Assembly: GCA_025738555.1 (NCBI GenBank)
Contig: JAOVFP010000004.1
Location: forward strand, 2,046,001-2,110,000
Reading direction: 5' to 3'
DNA from: Cyathus striatus
Taxonomy: Eukaryota; Basidiomycota; Agaricomycetes; Agaricales; Nidulariaceae
DNA length: 64,000 nt
In this document: positions 55,294 through 64,000 of the stretch, in pieces
Layout: each line of letters begins with the position of its first letter
Numbering within the stretch: the first letter of the stretch is position 1
Made by a program: the position numbers and the translations under genes
Notes under the pieces: generated by a model
Told to the model about the DNA's origin: nothing
Databases searched by the model: none
What the model saw: the letters and a program-made list of their open reading frames with translations, nothing else

Positions 55294-58220
55294 TTACTTG
55301 CGCTTCTTTGAACTCAATTTCTCTTTATCCTCATGAGCCTTCTCATCCTTACCCCCCTTCTCCTCCTTGCTCTTTCCCTTTCCCTTTCCCTTCCTTTTCT
55401 CCTTCTTCTCCTTAAGCCATCTTTTCAAATCCAAAAAAGTGTAGTAATCTCTTTCAAAGCCCCAAAGGTCCAGATCAGTAGGACTATGCTCATCTTCAGC
55501 CAACCAAGACTGCATTGCTGGAAAATCTGCAATCTTATCAAAGTTTGAATAGTTCTCATACCAGGCTGAAGATGAGACAAAGACTGTGACAATTTCTTTC
55601 TTTGTGGCCTTGGCAACTGGCCAAGTCCTGTTCTTGTCCATAGTATTGTGGTTGGAAACTGCCTTTATACAGGCAAGATATCTCTGGTATGCAACTCGAA
55701 GTCCAGGTGCAGTGCTCTCAAGAATGTCCCTAGGAATCTTTAGAACATCGATAAGTTCCTCAGTATGTTGCTCTGAGATTCCACCTCTTTGAACAAGAGA
55801 AGGGGTGTGAGAGCGAGAAACAGCACGAGAGCTAGTTGCAGAGCTTCCAGCTGACTTAGACTGAATGGAATATGTCTCAATATCAAGGGAGAGTGGTGCA
55901 TTTGGCTGAAATCCAGACTATAAAGCAACACAATATAAGTAAATAGTACAAGAATAAAAGAATAAAATATATAGCTACACTCAGAATTGGCAAGATAAAT
56001 TTGCCATCTATCTTTAGCCAGTCGACTTCCTCATCATCCTTGACAGCAGATTCAAAGTTTCTGAGAATGTTCCAGGCTTTACTTTCATAAACATACAAAC
56101 AGCGATCAGCAGCTAAAATGATATTAGTATATGAATAAAATATGAAAGCAAACATACTGAAGAAATGTTCAGCTCTGTCTTTGAGTTTCTTCAAGACAGG
56201 CCCAATGGTTGCCATAAGATTATGCTTCAATGTAAATGAAGCGACTCCAGGTACCATAATAGTACTTGGATCTGCATTAGACATATATAGCCATACTCGC
56301 CCCTTAACTGAACCAACAGTAGTGCTTTCAGTAGCACTGTGGAAGTCAGCAGCATTTGGGTGATTCCCAAGTGCATTTCCTCTGAGTGTCACGTCCCGTT
56401 CTTTTCCACTAGGGACAAGAACCTCGGAGTAGATAGTCTAATAGAAGTGGAGTAACTCGCACACGTTAGTAGGGTGCATGGAAGTAGTGAACGAGTACGG
56501 GAGTAGTGGAACATTGGCTTCAACTTGTGTGTTGTGCCCCTTGGACTTCCAGTTCTGTATTTAGAACAAAGCGGAGTAAGTGGCAAAATAGCGGAGTTGG
56601 CTCAAGGCCCAAGTGGGAGAAGGGTGTAAACGTAGTTGATTTGAAACTGAAGTCTATCTACATTACAGGAGTAGTTTATATACTAAACTACTTTGTCCGA
56701 ATGCATACGGAGTAATGCCCATGGGTATGTGGCATCCTAGGGGTAAGTAAACTCCATGAAATGTAGACCATAGTAAAACTAGTGGTATGCCTCTAGATTA
56801 TAGTCATAGGAGAAATGGCCATGGCCGGAGAACAAGGTAGAAATATTAAAGGGAAGGAACAAGTAAACAGTTACAAGTAAACATTAGTAAGGAGAGTTTG
56901 ATATATAATAAGTATACATAGTCCGGAGGAAACATACTAAAAGCGGAGTAAACCTGGAGTTGACTCCAATGGTACAGGGATTGTCATGGATATGACACTG
57001 AGAATGCCACCTACTTAGAGTTAGTACATATATATTTATACAAATTATAGGTTTACCTTCACTCCTTGAAGAACCTTTGGGACTAATATTGATAATATCC
57101 ACAGTGTTGACTGTACCTGGCTTACTGATGGTACGAGGTGGACTAACCAGTGGACTATTCATGATAATATCTACCTCTGCAAACATTGAGTCAGTATAAA
57201 TACAAATATTACTGAAAATACATACCTTTATCTTTACTAGTCCTGTCTTCTGTATGATTGCTGTTGGACTTGGAAGATACGATGCTGATATCACTCCCTT
57301 TCAAGATCTTAAATACAGTAATACAGTTATAACATTACTGAATTTTTCTTACCTTTATTCTTACTGGTGTGATCTTCTGTATACTTTTTGTCAGACTTGA
57401 AAGATGTGATGCTAATATCACCTACCATCACTGTGTTCTGATTCATTTCCATGACCTGCATTTGATCCATCAGTTGAACCTTCAGTATTTTCTGAAATAT
57501 AACTTGTGTTAGTAAATATATGTGTAAGCTATCAATTCAAACCTTTATTTTCGCTTTCATTATTGGTATCATATCCATCTGATTCATGTTCTTCTTCAAC
57601 TGTAGAAGATATAAATGTTTAGATACACATTTTATACATATAAATGAATATTTCTTTACCTTTTTTCATGTCTGAACAGCGCTTACGAGTAACAGTGAAA
57701 ACTGGAGCTGCCAGTTGAGGTACATCAGAAGATGGACCCCGCTTTGGAGGGGCAACAGGAAGGCTGCTTTCCTCCAGCACCCTTTCAGCACTAAGTATTA
57801 TTAGTACATAAATATTGTATAAATATATGTAATACATATGCAGTAAGGTCAGGTACACCTTCTTCATCTGCAGCAGCATCCTCAGCTCTTTTCTGTTCCG
57901 AAGTTTTTCTAAAAAATATTAGCAAGGCAGTGAAAGAAAGTTATGAAACCATACCGAGTTTTTTTGGCTTTCATGGCTTTTACAACTTTTTTACTCTGTT
58001 TTTCCTGCACATTTTCACTCTCCTCATTATCTGTAATAGGTTTGTTGGTTGTGGCCTGCTTCTTTGTTGGTGGTTGGGCTGTAAGATCAGCAGCAGAAGT
58101 ACCACGCTTGTGAGACTCGCTACGAGTTTCATGTGTAGCAACTGACAGAGAAGCAGACTCAGTAGGAGTAATACTAGAAGCCTGAGTTGTAGCAGAGCGA
58201 GTGGAACAACAAGGAGCCAT
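55294..58220 (-). pseudogene. Multi-exon gene next to the KDZ relic, disrupted by a solo LTR
   Basis: The start MAPCCSTRSATTQ at 58220 is followed by a Ser/Thr- and Lys-rich, likely disordered region with KKVVKAMKAKKTR. Then come acidic exons (EEEHESDGYDTNNESENK) and a segment with NSPLVSPPRTISKPG. A better-conserved C-terminal part follows: LRGNALGNHPNAADFHSA, VASFTLKHNLMATIGPVL, KLKDRAEHFF, CLYVYESKAWNILRNFESAV. It ends in a Lys/Glu-rich tail and stop at 55294. A 611-bp solo LTR (56387-56997) cuts the exon that encodes ...GGIL/RGNALG. No other lesion was noticed. The head-to-tail placement suggests it is a companion gene of the KDZ element, which is an inference. No domain recognised. Confidence 0.6.
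56387..56997. repeat. Solo LTR inserted in an exon, 611 bp
   Basis: The sequence starts TGTCACGTCC and ends GATATGACA, so the ends are TGTCA and TGACA. CTGAG at 56382-56386 recurs exactly at 56998-57002, a perfect 5-bp target duplication. Removing it together with one CTGAG restores a continuous reading frame in the host gene. No internal retrotransposon sequence is present, so it is a recombination product. The superfamily cannot be told from the LTR alone. Confidence 0.88.
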
Positions 58221-58579
58221 TGTGTATAGAAGTGTTAAAATGCTTTGAGATAGCAAGATAGTGGTGGTGGTTGAGGGTTGAGAAGGAGGGGGGGGTTGAT
58301 GCAAACCAAAATCTTACAAGTCTGATAATGCACAGCAATTTCTCATGATCAAAAAATTAAAAATATACAGCCTTTTATAGGCTACATTGAACATAACTAA
58401 ATATATATTACATGTCATTGGCTATACAACATAACTATCTAACTATTTTAAGGAGATACAGCCTTTGATCTTCTTCAGCCTGTTGACAGCACGCATGAAG
58501 ACAAAGGGAGAAGGGGGGGGGAGAGATGGCATGATAGGGGGGAAAGGGGACAACAGACGATGGAGACAAGGGGGACGAG

Positions 58580-59425
58580 GCAGGGGGGAAGGACAGTGTC
58601 CTCGTCACTTGCAAGACGAGGAGGTAGCGGAGGAGGGGAGAAGGGGAATGGGATGGATACTCATCCTCGTCACTTGCAAGACGAGGAGGCAGAGGCAGAG
58701 GGGAGGAGGGCATGGGAGGAGGGGGGGTGACAGGTGGCTCGTCCTCGTCATTTGCGAGACGAGGAGGGGAAGGAGGAGGGACAAGGAGAGGGGATGAGGA
58801 GGGGGGACAAGTGCTTGTCCATGTCACTTGCGAGACGAGGAGGAGGAGGAGGGGGGATGAGCGCTTGTCCTCATCATTTGCAAGATGAGGTGTGGGAGGA
58901 GGGGGGGACGAATGCTCGTCCTCATCATCTGCGAGATGAGGAGGGGAAGGAGGGGGTAACGGCTGGCTCGTCCTCATCATTTGTGAGATGAGAAGGGGAA
59001 GGAGGAGGGGGGACGAGGGCCAAGTGCTTGTCCACGTCACTTGCGAGACGAGGACGAGGAAGGGGGACGAGGGCCGAGCACTCGTCACTTGCAAGACAAG
59101 GAGGGGGGGACGAGCGCTCATCCTCGTCATTTGCAAGACGAGGAGGAGAGGGGGTGGACAAGTGCTTGTCCATGTCACTTGCGAGACGAGAACGAGAGGG
59201 GGGGGATGAGCACTGGTCCTCCTCACTTGCAAGACAAGGACGAGGAGAGGGGGGGACAAGCGCTCATCCTCATCACTTGCAAGACAAGGACGAGGAGAGG
59301 GGGGACAAGCGCTCATCCTCGTCACTTGCAAGACAAGGATGAGGAGAGGGGGAGACAAGCACAGGTCCTCGTCACTTGCAAGACAAGGATGAGGAGGGGG
59401 GGGATGAGCACAGGTCCTCGTCACT
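58580..59425 (+). repeat. Palindromic minisatellite, about 15 copies
   Basis: Units of about 45-65 bases, each containing a near-palindrome of the form CCTCGTCA-CTTGCAAG-ACGAGG joined by a G-rich spacer (GGAGGGGGGGACGAGCGC). Copies start near 58606, 58665, 58742, 58820, 58868, 58920, 58970, 59030, 59080, 59120, 59170, 59216, 59265, 59316, 59365 and 59415. A 354-codon minus frame and several + frames across it are by-products. The last copy breaks off exactly at the direct repeat at 59426. Confidence 0.8.
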
Positions 59426-59525
59426 TGGTGAGGCACCGAATAAAAATACAAAAAGAGTAAGAAAAGATAAAATGGTGAGCAGAGGAGACGAAGGGACAAA
59501 TATAAAATAAGTAAAATAAAGGAAT
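59426..59525 (+). repeat. Direct repeat of about 100 bp, copy 1 (second copy 60172-60271)
   Basis: GGTGAGGCACCGAATAAAAA through to AAATAAGTAAAATAAAG occurs here and at 60172-60271 in the same orientation with two or three mismatches. The spacing is 746 bases. The pair lies at the 3' end of the DIRS-like element. Such elements carry split direct repeats (order B1-A2-B2), so these may be B2 and B1. Confidence 0.75.
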
Positions 59526-60404
59526 GGTGCGAGTAGGAATGTAATGTAAGTAAAAAAGTACTGGGTGCATCAAAACCCTCATGTTAGAAAACCCTGTGGG
59601 AAAAAACTGACAATCACAGGGGAAAAGCTACTAGTAGGATGAAAGGAAAGTAGTATGAAATAGGGAACGGGACAGGTGGGTAGCAAAAATTCTTTAAATG
59701 AGTAGATAATATAGATAGAGCTGGACCTGGTGCAGGAGGGAGGAGGAATCAGTAATGACAATGAGAAGCCATGAAAATGATACCTGGTGCAGGAGGGAGG
59801 AGGAATGTGGATTGTCAAATCCCTCTGCCCTCCTTGTACCAATCATTCAGTGGGCTCCAATGAACCCACACTTAGTCGCACAACTGAATAGAATGAGATC
59901 AAGTAGAGTCATGGTGAGTCATGGACCTCGATGCATAGGTCATGATTGAGGAACTCACATGTGTTGATCTACACTGTGCCAGCCACCCGTGAAGCAGGGG
60001 TGCTTCATGGCCCAAATGCTACAACACTACTGATCCTATTGGCCCAGTGCAAGTACCCTTGAACTGCAACCAATCGGATACTCTCACATGAGAAAGAGGG
60101 TAGGTGTAGCTGTGGGGAGGCGCCCGCCTTATGAAGGATGGGAGTCTCAGCACCACCAAGAGGAATGATATTGGTGAGGCACCGAATAAAAATACAAAAA
60201 GAGTAAGAAAAGATAAAATGGTGAGCAGAGGAGATGAAGGGACAAATATAAAATAAGTAAAATAAAGAAATGGCTATTCGGTATTATGAAGATTTTTTTT
60301 TTCGTTTTTTGTTTTGAGAGAAAGGGGTGATAACGCAAAGAATAGATAAAAGAAATGGGTTAAAGAGAAAAAAGGGGGACGTAGCGATAGATAAAAGAAA
60401 TGGA

Positions 60405-61394
60405 TTAAAGAGAAAAGGGAAGATGTAGCGATGCGATAAGAGTCGGGTGCTGTCGAATATACATTTCGAAAGCACCTGAAGCCCAGCGACCAATGTGCTG
60501 GATATTGGAAGAGGAAATGCCATGCTTGGCTAGAGCAGTAGTGCCACCAGAACAAAGGGAATGGCTGGAATATTGGGTCCCAGCGGTTCTGTGAAAGAAA
60601 GATAGGAAGAAAGCATGGGTAGGAATCGAGCTGTTAGCTCGAAGCCAAAGGGGGAGGTGGTACGGAAAAAGGGTATCACAAGAGTAGAGATACTGGCTAA
60701 AAATAGGAATGGGGTTGGGACCTTGTGTGAAAAGACGTTGTATGAGAACGACGTCACCCTCAAAAAGCCTGTCAGCTTTGTGTGTTGGGAGGGTAAATTG
60801 ATAGGACCGAGAGGGGACAACAGTGGTAGATGTGCGACAAATGATTTTGCGAGGATCTCTGATGGAAGTATTGTCAGGTAAGACAAGCTCACCCAAACGC
60901 AAGAGACCGTAAAAAGTGGTGACTAAAAGGGCAATACAGAGAAGATCATCATGGACTAGCAAGTCATGAAAAGAGGTGCAGATAGAGGACAGGAGAGGGA
61001 GAGGAAGGGGGGGTTTCCATTGAGGGGAATGGTGGAAACAGCATCGACTGCAATATAGAGAGCGTGTGACCAAAGGAGAATTATGAGCCTCCCGAACAGT
61101 AGGGTAGTAAGGTTCAAGTTCATGAATGATGCTGGACAGGTTAGTCGAGATAGATGAGGATTTGACATAATGTGACATAAAGATGATATAAAGGCTGAGT
61201 GTGTCACTAGAAGGCTTGGTAGGAAGAGCGTGAGATTCGCAAAATGATAAATAAGAATTAAGTGCACTAGAATAGTTGCTCGAGGTAGAATGATCAATAC
61301 CATACCCAAATGTGATTGCATGTTCCCGAAGGAGGCGCTCTCAGGACCAGGGGGGACGAATGGGTTGCCTGGACCCAGAAGGGGAGGAAGTCAT
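60405..61394 (-). pseudogene. Tyrosine recombinase of the DIRS-like element (catalytic Arg lost)
   Basis: The frame starts with ATG at 61392-61394, overlapping the stop of the RT/RNase H frame as ATGA, and runs 329 codons with one in-frame TGA at 61341-61343. N-terminal core-binding region: TFGYGIDHSTSSNYSSALNS. Catalytic part: GLLRLGELVLP carries the first Arg. HSLCSGGTTALAKHGI stands where the family has H-x-x-R, the second Arg being Cys (codon TGT at 60552-60554, one C-to-T step from CGT). IGRWASGAFEMYIRQHP carries the Tyr nucleophile. The missing Arg alone would abolish strand exchange. Confidence 0.85.
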
Positions 61395-63382
61395 GACGAG
61401 ATAGCCCCCAGCGCATCCTGTGGGGGTTTTAAGATATGGTGAGAGAGAAGTGGATCGTACTGTCGAGCAAGTGCAAGCCGAAGGTGTGACAAAGTATCAG
61501 CAACAAAGTTTTGTTCCCCAGGGATCCAGAGGACACGTAAACGATATCCATAATGAAGGAGGATGTTGATAGCAATTTTGAGGAGAGAATTATAAATAGT
61601 GCTTGACGCTCATAGAGAGTTAAAGAGAGCGACAGTGTTCTCGCTGTCTGAGTAAATAATAACAGTATGGGGGGGTGACATATGAGAAGGTAAAATTGCT
61701 AAGGCACAAACCACAGCAAAAACTTCAAAAACAAAGATGTCATGTTGTGGAACACATGGTGGGAAGACAAAATGATAACCGTCATGAAGAGAGGAGTCCC
61801 AGATGCCAATACTTTCAAGGGAAGCATCGACATGAAGGACAACATCAACTGTATCAGGGTTCCAGGCAATGTCTTCAATAATGAAAACATCTGGAGAGGA
61901 TTGAATTCACTGTGTTAGCCAGTGAAGGTCGGCTTGAATGCTGTTATTAAGGTAGAGACATTCGTTTGGATGAGATTTCCCTGCAATTTTAGAGTAGATT
62001 GATGAGAGACCCAGCTTCAGAAGAGGAAAGACATTGAGGGCCCAATTGACCCATCCAGCAAGACGTTGGAAATCACGAAGTGTATGTCTAATGAAGCGGG
62101 GGTCAACAAAGTCTGTGAGATAACGAATTAACTCCTCTTTTTTGTCACCTGGCAAAGAAATTGTCATCCAATCTGTGTCGACCTCAAATTCAATGATCGT
62201 TAGTGTAGAGCCATAGAGTTGTTTCCGTTCTTCATGAGGGATTCTGAGTTCATCCCAAAGGTAAAGAAGTCCTGACTGGTGAGATGGGAGGAATTTCTGG
62301 TACGGCTCATACCAAGAAATAGTGGACATGCGATCAGCCCCAAAGACATCATCCGAATACTGAAATAGATCCGGGATGCCTTTTACAAAGACCCCAGTCC
62401 AAGTCACAAGTGAGTTAATGGCAATCCATAGACAAGAAGAAGGAGACCCCCCAAATACATTACAATGGTCAACGTGACGATCACCATTAGGCAAAGTGAC
62501 AATTTGTTTGATTTGAGCTTCGGGGGCCATGAGAATCAGACGATATGCACCTTTAACGTCAGATTTAAAGAGGATAAGTGGTTCTGATGCACCAAAACAT
62601 CGATGAAGTGCTAGAAGTGCATCTGCAAGAGGTTTGAGAGAGTCAAGAGGGGAATGTCCCTCAATAGCATGCCACTCAACCATAGAATTCAATGAGAACT
62701 CACTGCAACTATGGTTGGTGACCAAACGAAAGTCATGTTCGACTTTAGGCACAGCATGTACTGGCATGGAGTACATGCCAGGAAGAAGATCTGGTCCAAA
62801 AGCCACGGAGAAATGTCCAAGAGAGACCTCTTGGTCACATTGCTGGTAAATAAAAAGTTCTTCAGCAGTAGATTGATGTGGATGCTGGTCTGAAACATCC
62901 AGTGTAGGTGGATAGTTGGGGAAAACAGATGCTTGAGACCAAAAGCCATAACGAAGACCTTCGCAAACAGAAAGAGTAAAGGGTCGATTAGAGTGGAGAG
63001 AGATGTAGTGTTCAAATATGTCAATGTTAATAGGAGTGACAATCTTGAAGAGGTGAGGGTTTGAATCGATGACAGAACGAAGAGTTGGATCATTTTTAAC
63101 TTCTGCAGGAACAGGTAAGAGTGGTTTAGCATGAAGAGTGTATGAAAGGACAGGAGAAAGGGAAAAGGAAGGAGAAAACTGCTGAAAATTTCGCAGATGA
63201 GAAGGATGAAGACCAAATGTCTCTTCACTCCTTGGTTCCGGATCCATCACTTCGACAGTTGACAGCCCCATGACCTGATTTTCCACACCGTAGACATTTA
63301 TGCTGGTATCTGCATCTGTCAGATCTGTATCCACAACTGAGTGCTGAATTGAATTTTCGACATGTTTCAAGTGATTTTTCAC
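61391..63382 (-). pseudogene. Reverse transcriptase and RNase H of the DIRS-like element
   Basis: The RT runs as an open 491-codon stretch to 61907: MPVHAVPKVEHDFRLVTNHS, FKSDVKGAYRLILMAPEAQI (first catalytic Asp), VFGGSPSSCLWIAINSLVTW, and the active-site YSDD in LFQYSDDVFGADR. After an in-frame TGA at 61907-61909 the same frame continues into RNase H: VVLHVDASLESIGIWDSS, IFVFEVFAVVCALAIL, IIYSDSENTVALFNSL, a second TGA at 61610-61612, then LRVLWIPGEQNFVADTLSHL. It ends at TGA 61391-61393, overlapping the recombinase ATG. The four acidic RNase H residues are present. Dead because of the two stops. Confidence 0.85.
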
Positions 63383-63400
63383 GGTCCGTTGTCAGGCATG
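63225..63400 (-). pseudogene. End of the gag-like frame of the DIRS-like element
   Basis: Only the last 50-60 codons remain, in a different frame overlapping the start of the RT. They contain a Cys/His cluster, CGYRSDRCRYQHKCLRCGKS followed by GHGAVNC, a zinc-knuckle arrangement typical of DIRS gag proteins. Upstream of about 63400 the homology stops. Confidence 0.6.
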
Positions 63401-63649
63401 ATTTTTGATTATATATAATGCATGTAAATGCACTGTATACCACAATTAAAGAAATTGCACAGTCATGTCACATGACTGAATAGCTCACACAATCACATGA
63501 TACAACACACTAATAATCAAATATACCCAATACTATACATGAACAAATCAATACCTTACATGAACAAACAACTCTAAATCACCATTAAACATAATACACA
63601 TATCAATAAATAATCACTTGCACAAACAATGCACAAACAAAGGATAACA

Positions 63650-64000
63650 CATTGCTTGAAGACAATGAGAAAACTATTTATATACAATTCCATTGTTTTC
63701 ACTCCTATTGTTCATCACAAATGAACTACATTGTACCATTCACCCATTGCTTGAAGACAATGAGAAAACTATTTATATAAAATTCCATTGTTTTCACTCC
63801 TATTGTTCATCACAAATGAACTACATTGTACTATTCATCCATTATCTGAAGACAATGAGAAAACTATTTATATACAACTCCATTGTTATCAATCCTATTG
63901 TTCATAATAAATGAACTACATTGTACTCTTTACCCATTATTCAGAGACAATGTGAAACTATTTATATATGACTCCATTGTTTTCACTGCCATTGTTTACA
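63650..64000 (+). repeat. 95-bp tandem repeat running off the window edge
   Basis: Units begin CATTGCTTGAAGACAATGAG at 63650, 63745, 63840 and 63935, exactly 95 bases apart. The first two are nearly identical, and the third and fourth diverge increasingly. ATTGTTTTCACTCCTATTGT recurs in each. The array continues past 64000. Confidence 0.9.

Larger units (their letters stand above)
60405..63410 (-). mobile_element. DIRS-like tyrosine-recombinase retrotransposon, 5'-truncated relic
   Basis: On the minus strand, in order: the end of a gag-like frame with a zinc knuckle, an RT/RNase H frame, and a tyrosine recombinase frame. This gene set, with no integrase or protease, is that of DIRS/PAT-type elements. 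The upstream limit at about 63400 is abrupt. Downstream of the recombinase, the 100-bp direct repeats at 60172 and 59426 and the sequence between them may be the right terminal structure. All three frames carry lesions. Confidence 0.8.

Noticed and set aside
58435..59499. 354-codon open frame on the minus strand, rich in Pro, Ser and Leu
   Set aside because: It spans the palindromic minisatellite and is periodic with it. Frames of similar kind are open on the other strand too, and its leader (LLCSPFYLFLLFLYFYSVPHQ) is just the 100-bp direct repeat, seen again at 60172.
53040..63382. TGA recoded as Arg in this genome
   Set aside because: The in-frame TGAs are confined to elements with independent damage (truncation, frameshift, lost catalytic residue). 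TGA also ends open genes here (Ty3 pol, the opposite-strand gene). Decay of CGA is the simpler reading.

Overview
The window looks like nuclear DNA of a mushroom-forming fungus (Basidiomycota, Agaricomycetes). The evidence is many short GT-AG introns of about 50-80 bases, a DUF6533-type seven-helix membrane protein family, a KDZ-type transposon protein with zinc clusters, and a CBM5/12 secreted protein. It is repeat-dominated: transposable elements, their relics and one local tandem duplication account for almost everything recognisable.

Layout. (1) 0.9-7.8 kb: a small non-autonomous hAT element (941-1603, 8-bp target duplication), then a complete hAT transposon (1801-7776) with matching inverted ends, an 8-bp duplication and an apparently intact multi-exon transposase. 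(2) 7.8-11.3 kb: no gene recognised. (3) 11.3-51.5 kb: five degenerate tandem copies of a unit of about 5 kb. Each carries a DUF6533 membrane-protein gene on + facing a zinc-type alcohol dehydrogenase-like (MDR) gene on -, with an extra MDR fragment at the left edge of units 2-5. Survival is reciprocal: unit 1 keeps the only intact dehydrogenase (14693-15911, with a TATA box) but has a truncated membrane gene, while unit 3 keeps the best membrane gene (24121-25452) but has a broken dehydrogenase. Unit 1 also holds an unrelated block: a Thr-rich secreted chitin-binding protein and the 3' end of a Ski2-type RNA helicase.

Three elements interrupt the array. Two are non-autonomous DNA elements packed with short motifs (26907-28318, ACGCTCA; 29672-31363, ACTCGAA), with related GGGC...ATTCC/AATTCC ends. 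The third is a full-length Ty3/Gypsy retrotransposon (38908-48996) with 756-bp LTRs differing at two CpG positions. Its gag, protease and pol lie in three successive -1 frames, and each junction is a five-base homopolymer abutting a stop codon. Between pol and the 3' LTR it carries a four-exon gene on the opposite strand with no recognisable domain. A TA-flanked MITE is nested in the 3' LTR.

(4) 51.5-64 kb: a graveyard of older elements. It holds a Copia 3' end, a KDZ-type zinc-cluster gene with four in-frame TGA codons, a second gene cut by a solo LTR with a perfect 5-bp duplication, a palindromic minisatellite, a DIRS-like tyrosine-recombinase retrotransposon and a 95-bp tandem repeat at the edge. 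All eight internal stops recognised in these relics are TGA, and several sit where the families normally have Arg, which points to CpG (CGA to TGA) decay. Exon models were made by eye from splice signals, reading frame and comparison between copies.
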